A stretch of 64,000 bases of DNA from Rhododendron vialii. Its lineage: Eukaryota; Streptophyta; Magnoliopsida; Ericales; Ericaceae. Shown here in pieces: positions 11,677 to 23,944 of the stretch. Position 1 is the stretch's first letter; each line of letters begins with the position of its first letter. Position numbers and translations under genes: made by a program. The notes beneath the pieces are model-generated. The model was given only the letters and a program-made list of their open reading frames with translations, was not told where the DNA came from and did no database searches. The stretch spans positions 36,609,501-36,673,500 of the forward strand of contig NC_080567.1 in the NCBI RefSeq assembly GCF_030253575.1, written 5' to 3'.

Positions 11677-13487
11677 TCAAGGATTTGGAGGATTTATGAG
11701 CCTCCGAAGAATCACAGTTCTAGCCTTCCGAACATCCCGGATGCACATATCAGTTTGTACCCCCAAATCATCCACATTCTTCCTAAACACTTCCATCTTC
11801 TTCTTTATCTCCTCTATTCCAATCTTCACGGCCTCTTCTTTGATAACAAAGTCAACATTACCCAACACAGACTCAATCTGAATCTCCAACCGTTCGATAA
11901 CTACCCGAATATTATCCAAGTCCTTTATCACAATGTGAGTCCCCACTTCCATCGACCGAACAACATCCTTCTGTCCTTTCACTGCATCCTCGTATTTCTT
12001 CCAAAGCGAATCAATCCACGTCCCCATGGAACCCAGAGGAACGGCACTTGCGGCAGCCAGAGCAGCAGCCACCGGGGGTGCCGCAATGGCCGCAGCCACC
12101 ACTGAGCAAATCAAAACTGCCGTGACCGTGGCGGCGAATATCATGCTGGAGACCCTTCTCCAAGTCTGAGTTGTCCTGAGCTTCTTGTCAAGCTTCTTCC
12201 TTCTGGTTTGTAACATATCAAGCATCGACGTCTGGTGACTGTAAACGGATTGGAAAATCTTGGTGAACTCGTCGGTGAAAGGATCACCTGTAATGGCAAA
12301 GCCAAGAATTAACATCATTATTAGACACTACAACAACAAACATAAAATTTGCAATAGACAACGATAAGTAAAAAAAACTTTGTTGCACTCATAACAAGAA
12401 CAAAAATTACTTGTTGGTTTGGTTTGTCTTGCTCATAAAACAAATTTTCAGATTTTTCTATCATTCTTGTTAACCTTTTGAACTCCACATGTGCCGCTTA
12501 GAGTATTATCTTTTTTTTACAGCCGGTCTCAAGCCCGAATAAAGGAGGAGAGTTGTGTGTTAGGTAGCTGATAGCCAGCTCGTAAAAGCCCCGTTAGATC
12601 TATGACATGAATCCTAATATGAATTGGTTAGGTCTAGTGAACTTTTTGCATCTCTAGCTCAAAAAATATTTACTTTTTGGGTTATTGATGAGAATTGAGC
12701 AGAATCAAAAAACTAACAGAATTAATTACTAGTTAGTAGTCTACTTTATATTACGGATGAGCATTTAATCCAGCTTGTAAACATTTTAACCAAAGACGGA
12801 TATTTTTTTCCACTTTGATAGACATAGTACTACAATCGAATCAAATGCTCATATCTGCTCAAACAAACAGGCCCATATGCGTGTGAAAACTAAAGCTGCA
12901 AATTTAGCTTCGTTGTTAAAGAAAATACACTCAGAAACAGGGAAAACCGGGGCCTCGAATTTACCTGCGGCCTTGAACTTCTTCAACTCCTCCAGCGTTT
13001 TAACATACTTCTTCCCTTCCATCCCAGACTCCTCATCAAACATCCCGAGTGCAACCAGAATCAGCAACTGGCTATCCCTGGCCCTCTTCAAACACTTCTC
13101 CAACGCGGTGCAGAAATCCAGCGTCTGCAAGCTGTTCTCAAAGTACTCCTCGACCAGCTCAAACAACTCGGGGGTTTTCCATATGTCCTGCTTGCAATCG
13201 AGGATGACTTTCACCACTTCCTGGTTCATTTCCAGGAGGCATTCAGTGACTTCTTTCATGGAATCGAACGAGAGGGCTTTGACTTCCACTCCAGTTGCCA
13301 GTGATGTGATGACTTGGTTGGTTCTAGCCTGGAGGGTTGCGTCGAAGGTTTGTAGGTCTTGGTCGAGCCTGCACGCAGCCTCGTACGAATCAAGGTCGGT
13401 TTTGAGGTGGATGTTGTGTGGGGCGAAATTGGTGGTTGTTGTTGCGGGTGTTGAAGTCTCTGAGGGTTTGGTCATGTGATTCCCCAT
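11677..13487 (-). CDS. UPF0496 / At14a-like membrane protein
   Basis: Two exons, 13487-12965 and 12287-11677, joined in phase 1 across a 677-bp GT-AG intron, give 377 residues. Arabidopsis UPF0496 At4g34320 is 374 residues and matches throughout. The shared stretches include [29 protein letters not shown] near the C-terminus, and the Gly/Ala-rich block. Residues about 221-258 (from [10 protein letters not shown] to PLGSMG) form one long or two short membrane segments followed by an amphipathic C-terminal region with heptad-like repeats. The start MGNHMTKPS keeps the family's N-terminal MGN, a possible N-myristoylation signal. The family was named for At14a, described as integrin-like at the plasma membrane; its biochemical function is unknown. 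The gene looks intact. Confidence 0.93.
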
Positions 13488-14499
13488 TGTTGAAAAAAGA
13501 AGACTCAGGTATGTAGAAATTTGTGAAAAGGGTAAGGAAAGAAAATCACTTTGCTAATAGATCCTGGAACAACCCTGAGAAACCCAGATGTAATTGTCTC
13601 AGAAAGCGGAAAAGGAACAAAAAGATGATACCCAGAAACAGAAAGATTCAAACTTGATAGATTTGTTTGGAAATAAGATAGAGACAGGAGGATAAGAACA
13701 AAGGAGTGACCAAAAAATAGACCCCCAAAAAACGATTTTGTAAGTAAATTGGACGAATGATATAGAATCTGGTCTAGCTTTTGAAACCGGTGGATTTCGA
13801 TAATACCCAGAAACAGAAAGATCAAAACTCGATAGAATTCTTCGAAAAAGTTTGTGGTTACAAATAGAAATGGACGGAATGGGGAAATTTTTGTGAGCTG
13901 AGTTTTGTTTCTATTTTTAAGGAGGAAGGTTTATGTAAAGACAGAGATGAAGAGCGCTATTGGGGACGAAGGAACGAGGTGGGTTTGAGATTTTCCAGAG
14001 AATGGCTTGAACGCATGAAACAATGATGGAAGCAAAGACTCCTGTTGATTCTCTCTCTCTCTCTCTAGAACTGTGTGCACGTTTATGTAGAGATCCAGTT
14101 GAAAACGCGGAAAGCAAGGGTCTCAGGGAGTGAAACTTCGGCTTCAAGACTGGGTAGTGAACAGGGATGGGGAAGAGAGAGAGAGAGTCAGCAGAGAGAG
14201 AAGGGTCACCCAAGAGAGAGAAAGAGAGAGATCCGGACGCGTGCTTGGGTGCTTTTCCCCGCGATTTCTTGGGTGTTGCTTTATCTTTTTTCTTTTAAAA
14301 AAAATGTGGGGTCCAAACTGGCTTCGAGGTGACACGTAATTCGATTGAGCCGTGTCCGTTGATTTCTGGCTATCGCTTTACGGGGGAATTTTACTACAGT
14401 ATTTCAAAACTGAAACCGTTTCCTTCTTCTGTCAGGTTGTAACGTGCGTCTGTTCTGGAAAAGTATACCCTATGACGCATACACATTCACCCCGGGTTT
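13488..14499 (-). promoter_or_regulatory. Upstream region of the UPF0496 gene
   Basis: About 1 kb upstream of the start codon. It contains a direct repeat of about 38 bp (TACCCAGAAACAGAAAGAT at 13628 and 13805), a CT run at 14050-14066 and a GA-rich tract at 14174-14232, which reads CT on the sense strand. No TATA box could be assigned. No protein-coding segment is credible here. Confidence 0.45.
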
Positions 14500-14645
14500 T
14501 GTTATTGTCAGCTTACTAGGCTGACGATAAGCACCACTAGAAGACAAAAAAATACGTATTTTTATGTACTTTTTATACCCTTTAATACACATTCGCACAC
14601 TCACTATCGTCAGCCGATTGGACTAATTTTCAAAATTTTCCAACA
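14500..14645. mobile_element. Dispersed MITE-like repeat, copy 1
   Basis: About 140 bp sharing GACGATAAG, CTAGAAGACAAAAAAATACG, and TTTAATACACATTC with 46084-46225. The ends are partly inverted (GCTGACGATAAG near the left, CTATCGTCAGCC near the right), so this is probably a non-autonomous DNA transposon family. Confidence 0.55.
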
Positions 14646-14747
14646 TTTTAAACATGAACAATGCTACACATAATAATTTAAACACAATCTTTCGCATACA
14701 TATAGGACCAACATCAAATCATATTCACAATTAAAGGAAGTCTAGAC

Positions 14748-15773
14748 GAGGGATGGCAATGGGGACGGGTCGGGGACGGGAGTACTACCTCCACCCCCTA
14801 CCCATTATCCCCTACCCCATCCCCATCCTTGACCTGATCCCCAATGGAAATTTGTTTTTTCCTTCATCCCCGACCCAAACGGGGAACGGAGATCCAAAAC
14901 GGGAATTCGGGGATTCTGAATTTGGGCACTTGTATTTCACAATATCAATACCTAACAGCATATACTAGCATGTGAAAGCCGAAAGGACTTGGATTGTTTT
15001 GTATTTTTTTTCCAGGGAAAAGGGCTGAGGAAACAGTACTAATAACGGTTGTCGGTTGGCCAGGAAGTTAAGAGCCAACAAAGCTCCACAAACAGAATTA
15101 GAAAAACCAACAAAATAAAATAAAGTAAGGTATCAGGAACGGCTATGTTTATCACTTTATATATATATATATAAGAGACGGTTCAAGGGACACCCAAAAA
15201 AACACCTAAAAAAAACCCTAAATCTCAAACTCATAGTTCCCGATCAAATTTTTATGATCCGAACTGTTCAATGTGTGCAGAATGTGATTTTAAAGGTGCC
15301 CGTGAGAAATTAACAAAAAAAATGATCGGAAAAGGCTTGATTTGAGCAGTTTTTATTTGAACCGTTCAATAAAAAATTATTCGAAACTGTTCGGATCAAG
15401 CCCTTCCGGGTCATTTTTTTTTTGCTGATTTCTCACGGGTACCCTTAAAATCACGCTCTGATCACATTGAGCGGCTCGGATTATCAAAATTTGATCGGAA
15501 ACTATGAGTTGTTTTTTTAGGTGTTTTTTTGGATATATATATATATATTTCAAGAATTCGGGGACGGGGCGGGGTGGGTAATGAACGGCGAACGGGGACG
15601 GGTAGGGTTCGGGATGGGGACAAACCCATCCCCGTCTCCTACCCGATCCCCGAATTTTTAAAAAAAAATTCCCCATACCCTACCCAATCCCCAAACGAAT
15701 CCCCGAAGTTCGGAAATTTTCGGGGCGAGGAACGAGGTGGGTTCGAATGGGTCGGCCGAGATTGCCATCCCTA
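14748..15773. mobile_element. Non-autonomous hAT-type element
   Basis: Flanked by a perfect 8-bp direct repeat GTCTAGAC (14740-14747 and 15774-15781), the hAT signature. The ends are inverted: GAGGGATGGCAATGGGGAC on the left, and TAGGGATGGCAAT as the reverse complement of the right end. Subterminal regions are rich in GGGACGGG-type motifs, also usual for this plant family. There is no transposase. Its 1026 bp include a nested hairpin element at about 15182-15531. Confidence 0.88.
15182..15531. mobile_element. Hairpin (foldback) element nested in the hAT element
   Basis: The left arm (CAAAAAAACACCTAAAAAAA, then CATAGTTCCCGATCAAATTT) is repeated in inverted orientation in the right arm, ending ATAGTTTCCGATCAAATTTT when reverse complemented. 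The arms are about 170 bp with almost no loop. TA runs flank both sides (15158-15172 and 15534-15547), suggesting insertion into a TA microsatellite. Confidence 0.8.
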
Positions 15774-16719
15774 GTCTAGACTCATAGTATATGTCTACCA
15801 CACATGTTCATTGTATGCATATGGGCCAATTCCGTGTCTCGCAAAAATACACTCATATATTTGAAAGTATTTTTTTATGAAACCCGGTATAAAATCAATT
15901 CAACAGCTCCCCGTCATTTTCGACGAGCTGATGAGCCATTCACATGCCACTCAATATTTTATTTTTCAAAGCTGCTTCCACTTTCAAATTTGAAAATTTC
16001 ACGTAGGCATCTAACCTTTCACACAAATCACACATAAATACTTGACTTTTCTTAAATTTCATATAAACATCCGAGCTTTCTAAAAATTCATCAATTCAAC
16101 ACCTGTCGTCACCCCTCCGTCTAAAACCAAACGGAATGGCTGAGTTGGATGTACACATGGGCGTATAATGGGACCAAGGATACATGACCTGATAGAGGAG
16201 GGATTATTGGCGTGTAAAATAGAAAAGCTCTGGTGTTAACATCTTAGGGTTAGAGAAGTAGGGCTAAATCGCCCATTCAAAGAGTGAGACCGAGAGAGCA
16301 ACAAATTTAGGGCTTTTGAGACTCTTCAAGCAATCAAACAAATATAGGGTTTCTCTATGCAAATTGAAACGATGTGAGACCAGATTGAACAATGGTGTGG
16401 TGTTTGAGGGATGAAAATGGTGGAGGCCCCCACTACGGTACCTTATTTTTTCTCCTCTTTGTCGACTTGTTCTTTATAAAACTGTAGAAATAGGACCACA
16501 TTGCATTGAAGTTTTACACCTAAAAATAAGAATCTTTTTATTTCTCTTCTTTATTTATTGCCCATTGTTTCTTTCCTGGAAGTTTTCAACTTTTCCAGGA
16601 ATATTCTATCTATGACGTGTGCACTTTAGTTTAATTACTTGATTTGACTTTTATTTGTTTAATAGTGCACTTTATTTTAATCAATTTAATAGTGTTTATT
16701 GAGTAGAATAGGATTTTTT

Positions 16720-19700
16720 CTTGAACAGGTTCCTCTACTGAATTCACAATTAAATTGTACTATGGTGGTACTTTGGGGGTACACAGGCAGGACAGAATAT
16801 GCGGGGGGAAGTGTAGGGTTTGTTGACTACTGTGACTATGATGATCTGTCTGTAATTGAACTTTGTAGTATGGTGGGTGAATTTGGTCAAACATTTAGCG
16901 CCATTAACTTTTACATTAGGGTTAATGGTTTCATAAAGCTTCAAACGGAGTCAGATGTAACGGCCCTACATACTCTGCTGGATAAAGATAGGGTGGTGAA
17001 AGTTTATTCTGTTGAGGAAAAATTAAGTGAAGTTTATTTGGGAACCTAAGAAAGCCAAGTAGGCAGACCTATTAAGTCCAAAAGGATTGAGGTTAACATT
17101 TCAAACTTAAGAATTTCAATCCCTAGGTACTGTGGCCCTTTTCCCAAAGTTATGGGCTTACCCAACAATGGTATGCCTATGCCACAACCCAAATGCATAG
17201 GGGCACCCAATACGGATGTGCCATATACCAATACCAATACCATGGGGACAACCCAAAAGGGTAAGGCCAAACCTATTAGTGTCTGCAATAAGGGTAAGGG
17301 ACAAAAACAAATGTCCAGGATCCTATGATGGATGTGCAAGTGGATAAAGAGGATGGCGGTGATGATTATGATGTAGACTCAGACAGTTCTGATGAAGATG
17401 AAGTATTTCATGATAGTGATTAGATTATGGGTTGACTGATGATGATGAAATGTTTGACAAAAATATTGATAGAGATGTAGAATTTGTCAGGTTGCAGAGT
17501 AATGTGAGGTTAGATGATCATTATGCCCCAATAGTAAAGGAAATGGCTGACTTAGAAGGTGGTTTAATGATTCCTCTGATGAACTCATTAGCTTCTCTGG
17601 CTCCTCAGATGAGGAAGGTGGGTGTAGAAAGAAAGGCGGAAAGTATACAGTCTTTAATGAGAAGACTGACATGGCCAATCCTAGGTTCATGGTTGGCATG
17701 GAGTTCAAGACCCATAAGGTGTTGAGGGATGCAATTAAGGAGCACTCAATCAAAATGGGAAAGAAGATTAAATTTAAGAAATGTGATAGGCAAAAAGTGA
17801 AGGCAGTTTGCCAAACAGGTTGTCCATGTGAAATCTATGGATCTTATGTTCCCAGTGATGCATTATTTAGGGTTAAAAAGTATAAGAGTGTGCATGAGTG
17901 TTCTAGGTCTTTCCATGTACCTTGGGTTAGTAGGCATTGAATTTTGAAGAAGTATGGTGAGAGGATTAAAGGTAACCCAACATGGCCAGTCAACTCTCTG
18001 GCATAAACCATAGAAAATGAACAAATGGTGAAAGTGAGTATCCAAAAGGTTTACAGGGCTAGGAGAATGGCTTTGGAAGAGCTGCAAGGTAGTGCTGAAG
18101 AGCAGTTTAAACAACTATGGGGATATGTTGAGTAGGTAAGGGCTTTAAATCCGGGAACAACTATTAAAATGAAAGTGAAATTGAATGAATCTGGACAATT
18201 TGCTAAGTTTAAGAGATTATCTATTTGCTGGGTTGAATTGAAGAAAGGTTTCCTGCAAGATTGTAGGCCAATAATAGGTTTAGATGGGTGTCATTTGAAG
18301 GGGCCACAAGGTGGGATTCTCTTGACAGTTGTTGCCATTGATGCTAACAACTGTATTTACCCATTTACATATGTTGTGGTAGAGAAGGAGAAGTTCAAGA
18401 CATGGAACTGGTTTCTTGAGCTACTCATAAAGGATCTTAACATATGAAATTTAGGAAGTTATACCATTATGAGTGACAAGCAAAAAGGTCTTATTGAGGT
18501 TATTCACAGGTTACTACCAAATGCTCTTCATCGGTTCTGTGTTAGGCACCTATACAACAATTTCAAACTACAATTCAAAGAATTGGCCCTAAAAGAGATC
18601 ATGTGGAAGGCTGCTAGAAGCATAACAGTTCCTCAATTTAATAATGCCATGCAAGAGATGCATTAGATGGACCCTCAGGCTTACAATTTGTTATGTGAGA
18701 GGGCCCCAATCAATTGGAGTAGATCTTATTTTTAACATACACTAAATGTGATATCCTCTTGAATAACCTTTGTGAGAGTTTTAATTCAAGCATTTTGGAA
18801 GCTAGGGACCTACCTATAATCAGTATGTTAGAGGCCATAAGAATTATTCTCATGGAAACAGTTGTGAAAAAGAGGGATGTAATGAAGAGGTGTAGGTGGC
18901 CAGAGTGTCCAAAAATTTACAAAAAATTGGAGAAGTTGAAGTCAGATTCAGAAGGGTGGTTACCAAGGTGGCAGGGCAATGACCAGTTTGAGGTTTTTGG
19001 GCCTAAATCTATACAGTTCATGGTTCATCTCACAAACAAAACTTGTGGGTGTAGGAGGTGGGACCTTTTCTGGAATCCCATGCATACATGCCATTGCAGC
19101 ACTAAATTGTTTGAACTTCAGCATCTATGAGTATGTACACGAGTGTTATAAGGTAGATACCTACTTGAACACTTACAATCATCTCATGAACCCCATTAAT
19201 GGGAGGGATATGTGGCCAACAACTGATAACCTAATACTCTTGCCACCTGATGTATAAAAGAGAGTTGGAAGGCCAAAAAAGGCCAGGATGAGAGAGCCAG
19301 AAGAATCGAAACCTGCTGATCCTACAAGTTGGGAAGGAAAGGTATCAATATGAAATGTAAGCTATGTAATAAAGTGGGACACAATAGAAGGACTTGCAAG
19401 AAACAAGCAGAACCAACTGTAAGTCTTATGTGTTGATCAATTCTGATAATATAACTTCTACATTTAATTCTGTAAATATTAAACATGTTTTTCAATTGTG
19501 TAGGTTCCCATGGCCCTTACACAAGCAAGTGTAGAGACAACAAGCAATGTTGTAACTTTAATAAGTTTTTGAATGTCTTGATTATTTTTTGTGTTTTTTG
19601 TCCCTGTTATTTTTTTTTGCTCAACAGACTGCTATTGCAAATGTTACTGCAAATGATGGTGGAGGAACTAGACAAAGGGATGCTGCAAAAGTTGGTTCAA

Positions 19701-19800
19701 GATCTGGAAAAAGGATTGCTGCAAACGTTGGTGCAAGAATTGAACAGAGGAATACTGCTACAAGGAGGCCTAAATTGCCTGTAAGTCTTCATATTTAGCC
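16720..19800 (+). pseudogene. MULE (MuDR-type) transposase, decayed
   Basis: Domains in order: a PB1-like N-terminal region at 16720-17049 (GGSVGFVDYCDYDDLSVIEL); the Mutator DNA-binding domain at 17671-17940 (KFKKCDRQKVKAVC); the transposase core with GLDGCHLKGPQGG at about 18273 and SDKQKGLIEV at about 18472; a C-H motif HRFCVRHLYNNF; the SWIM zinc finger at about 19030-19110 (TCGCRRWDL, then IPCIHAIAALN in another frame); an AT-hook-like GRPKKAR; and a zinc knuckle at about 19345-19400. A probable last exon at 19628-19780 follows. Several in-frame stops and at least one frameshift in the SWIM region break the reading, so the protein cannot be made and the element is not autonomous. Confidence 0.88.
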
Positions 19801-19824
19801 TGTATCGCTCTGCTACGCTCCACT

Positions 19825-22800
19825 TGTAATGCCCCGAATTTTGGGTACGTTAAAAAGACATTTTATTGATAAAATCAAATGGAGTCTGGCTTGTTATTAC
19901 AATAAAACTCTCATGAAAGTACTTTTATTACACAAGGGAAGGGAACTAAGGTTCCTAACTACAGCTCCGCCTGCTCCTCCATCTGAGCCAGCTCTTCAGC
20001 TCTAAAGGCCTTCAAGGTGTACTGCTCACCTTGATCATCTACAAAGTCTGACTCATTATACCAGCGTCGCCACCGATATAATATGTCAGGGTCACCGATA
20101 TAATATGTCTGGGTCACCAAAAAGGCAACACCGTGAGCTACAAAAGCTCAGCAGAACAATCTCATACCCATTAACCCATAACTTACAAACAACAGGTTAT
20201 AATAAAACATCGATTTCTACATGATACATGTATACAGCTAACAATGACACATCCACATTCGTTAATCAACTATCGTTGGTGTCCAAGATTTCAGAGTTTC
20301 TCCTACACGACTCATTGTAGACCGTGTCAACATTTTTACATACCAATCCATCTTTCAAAATCATTTATTTAACACACCCAACCTCGGTTCCGCCGTTCCG
20401 GGTTCCCGAGTATCCTCACAATGGTTCCGCCGTCCCGGGTTCTCATTGGCACACAAAACTTGCATTGGCTCCTCTTCGCGGATAACCAAGCCATATTACC
20501 AATGAGGCTACCACGTCTGGCCGCATTGGCAATCTTCACAAGGGGCTACCAAGTCCGGCCACATTATGAGTTTTCATACACACAACGAGCTACCAAGTCC
20601 GGCCACGTTGCGGTTTTCACAATCCATACGATGGGCTACCACGTTCGGCCACATTGCGGGTTTCCATACACACAATAGGCTACCAAGTTCGACCACATTG
20701 CGGTTTCCAAACACATTTCATCATTATCCACACCCTAGGTGTCATGTTTCTACTTTCTTGGTTCTCGTGTCTCGTTACATGCAAAGACTCCGCGGTAGGA
20801 CAAAAATAAGCATGAATCATTCTAACAAGATCATCCAATTCTATATTACTTATCACGCTCAATCACCACTTATAGCATAACGCCACATGTACGGACGCCC
20901 TTGGAGTAAAATCACTTATGCTTACTCGAAGCACAATGCCACATGTACGGACGCCCTTGGAGTGAAATCACTTATGCTTTATCACACCACAAGTAATACA
21001 AGCAATTCATATATGCATACTCATAATCATCTTAAAGATCAAAATACGAATACTTGGATTCACATGGTAAATAACCTACGTATTCATCGAGTAAATATGG
21101 TACCTACATTATACTTAGGAAAAGGGATAAGGAATTCCTACCTTACTTCTTGGCGGTAGTCGGCTACGGAAGATTAGTCAGTGGTCGGACAGAGTAACTT
21201 CCTACGGTATGCCTTCGGGAGCTTCGAAAGAGAATGGTTTCTCTCGAAACTTCTTCTTGACTAACACTACTCTACTTTATGGATCGAAGGGTGGTCGGGT
21301 GGCAGTTTAGTGGCGGCCTAGGATGAGTTTCTTGAAGAACTCAAGAACAACTCAAGAACATGAAGAACAAAGGAATTCTAGAGAGAGAAGTTGCTAGGTG
21401 AAGGTGTGAGTTGAAATGCTTGGATGACTTGCTATTTATAGGCAAAACCTTGGCTCCCTCTCCTCTCACAAGGCCGGCCCTCTCTCTCTCTATATCTCCC
21501 ATGGATTTGCTCCATTAAGATGACAAATCAAGCCTTTCAATCAAGTCCTAGCCTTCTCTCCAATCTTAGGCCAAATCTTAGGTGTAAGGCTATGAAATCA
21601 AATAAGATCATTAGGCTTTTTAGGTGAATCTAGGTAATTATAACCTAGGTCTAGCTTTGTAGTCAAAATCTTAGGCTAATAAAGGCTAGGATTGTGTCAT
21701 AATGGCCCATTATAGGTTGTCATTAGGCAAAATAGACTTAGGCCTATTATGGTAGCTTGCAAGGCTAGGTTAGTCCTTGGATTGGACTATGAGAGATTTG
21801 TTTGGGAAGAAGGAGACAATGGTACAAGATTTGGCTTTAAACAATTGAAAGATGTACAAAGAGGACAATGGTGGTTATACTTGGCTAGGAAGAGTAAACA
21901 ACCAAGGATTTGGTAGTACAATGGGAGATCAAAGGTACACATCAAATCTCCTCTCTCTCTCTCCCTCTTTCTCCTCTCTCGGCTCTCTCTCTCTCTCTCC
22001 TCTCTCCCTCTCTCTCTCTCTCTCTTTCTCCTAGTACACTACAAATATATATATAAATGCAAGAAAGAATAAGAAATGTACAAAGTACAAGATTCTCTAA
22101 ATCCAAAATCCCATTAAAGAAATCCAATTGGGCACATGACCCATTAAATAAATAAACTAGTGTACTAATGTACTCTAGGAAGATCAACTCCCCAATAAAT
22201 TAATCCAATTGGGTACAAAACTCCAATATAAAATAATAAAAGAGTACTTAGGAGAATCTTAGGCCTTAAAGGCTACTAAGGCTAATAAGTACTTTCATAA
22301 TAAAATATTATGTACTTTCATCACATGGGGATAAAATAAAAGACTAGTTTAATACACCCATGTACTTGCTTGAAAGATTAAACCTTTTACCCAATGAATA
22401 TAAATCCCTTAACTTTTATTATCCATTAGACAATAGTTAAAAGGAAACTTTTATATTAAAATAATCAAGAAGTACTTTTAAGCATGTGACAAAAGTCCTA
22501 TATTTAAATATAGGTGTGGTACAAAGTACCCCAATTAAATAAAAAGGCTAGGATTCTTTCCATTAAAGTAATAATAAAGTACAAGTACTAATTTAATAAA
22601 TAAAGTACTTTGAAAATCTAGGGTTTAGATATACCCCAATAGTTTAATACATAAAAGTACACGGGAATCCAAATCTTGATTATTAAAATAAAACCTTGTA
22701 CTTGGTAGGAAGATTAAGGCTATTACCCAATGGGTAATAATTTCCCTAGCGGTTAATGACCAAATGATAAAAGAAGTACAAATACTTTTATACTTAAAAT

Positions 22801-23139
22801 AAAATTTTGAAAAGACTATATGTACTTTTAGTCAAATATTATAATGAAAAGCTTATTATCCAATGGACGAAAATCACCCTAACATTATGGACCAATGGGT
22901 AAAGGCAAAAGGTTCAAAAGGTTCATCTAGTTACTAGGTGAGTTGGTTGCTCGATTCCTCCAAGCAGTCGGTTAGAAACTAACTAAATTGGTCAAGTAGG
23001 ATTTCTAGTCGAGACCAAAATCTAACTACGACGAAAATTAACAAGGAATCATATAGCCACTCAAAGAAAAAATAAGTAATTCAAATAAAATTCAAATATT
23101 TAACGAAATTTTTATTGACCAAAATTCAGGAGCGTTACA
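19825..23139 (-). mobile_element. Solo LTR, about 3.3 kb, nested in the MULE
   Basis: Bounded by a perfect 5-bp target duplication CCACT (19820-19824 and 23140-23144). The ends read TGTAATGCCCCG and GCGTTACA, that is TG...CA with inverted termini. On the minus strand a TATAAATAGCAAG promoter motif lies near 21440 and AATAAA signals near the far end, so it is oriented minus. There is no primer site, polypurine tract or coding region, which fits a solo LTR left by recombination between two LTRs, probably of a large Gypsy-type element (superfamily inferred). It postdates the MULE. The interior is AT-rich with many AAGTACTTTTA-like motifs. Confidence 0.75.
20470..20985. repeat. Short tandem repeats inside the solo LTR
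   Basis: About five diverged units of roughly 45 bp, each carrying GGCTACCA(A/C)GT(C/T)CGGCCACATTGC-like cores, lie at 20500-20710. A 57-bp unit with CCACATGTACGGACGCCC follows twice at 20883 and 20940. Confidence 0.75.
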
Positions 23140-23944
23140 CCACTCGTTCCGCTCCGGCATCTGACTTTCTTTCTAGAACTCCTTACTGTCTTTTCATACT
23201 TAACATGTGAGCCACAGTTCTAACATTTATTGTACATTATGTGTTTTTTGCTAAGTAATTATCATCATTGTGTAGGTGAAAAAGGCTGTAAGGTGGTGAA
23301 GTGGTTATCAATTGAAGTTCTTAAGTGGTGGATAACTTTTTGTGTAGCCAAGTCAAATTCTGAACCAACTTTTTTGTGTGGTGCAAACAAGTAATTCCTT
23401 TTACGAAACTGGAATGCATATCAATTAGTTGTTTGAACATGTAATAGTCCTGAACATGTAATGGTCCTGTTTTAGCTTTACTGAACATGTAATGGTTCTA
23501 TTTTTTGCTTATTGAACTTGGTATTGCAAATGGTTATGTATTGTGATGTTGGAATGGCTTTGGCTTATGTAATTCACTTTGCTGCATTTATGTTGCATTC
23601 AGTGATTGTCTTGAGCTCTAGTTTGTGCTCTTTTGAATGTTGAATTGAATGGAATTTGTCTTGGCTGTTGGTCTTGGCAGGTGTTGAATTGATGAGTTTT
23701 TTGGAAGCTCAGGTGTTTATATGAAATTTAAGATAGGTCAGGTGTTGGATTTGGAGGGAAACACCTGAGTTTTTATCCAACTCAGCCATTCCGTTTGGTT
23801 TTAGACGGAGGGGTGACGACAGGTGTTGAATTAATGAGTTTTTAGAAAGGTCAGGTGTTTATATGAAATTTAAAAAAGATCAGGTGTTTATGTGTGATTT
23901 GTGTGAAAGGTCACGTACCTACGTGAAATTTTCCCTTCAAGTTT

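Larger units (their letters stand above)
15992..23935 (+). mobile_element. Mutator-like element (MULE), with nested insertion
   Basis: Terminal inverted repeats of about 160 bp, 15992-16150 and 23776-23935, match closely. Both contain CTTTCACACAAATCACACAT, AATTCAACACCTGTCGTCAC and ACCAAACGGAATGGCTGAG. The flanks TTCAAATTT (15983) and TTCAAGTTT (23936) are a 9-bp target duplication with one mismatch, as expected for Mutator. Inside lies a decayed transposase (16720-19800) and a solo LTR (19825-23139). Without the LTR and its duplicated target the element is about 4.6 kb, a normal autonomous MULE size. The right end carries an extra partial copy of the TIR motif (23690-23775). Confidence 0.92.

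Noticed and set aside
12877-13479. 200-codon plus-strand frame opposite the UPF0496 exon
   Set aside because: It is the antisense shadow of a well-conserved exon and has no family of its own.
19825-23139. Nested block as a DNA transposon with short inverted ends
   Set aside because: The inverted ends are only about 20 bp, while the 5-bp duplication, TG...CA termini and internal TATA and polyadenylation motifs on one strand fit an LTR better.
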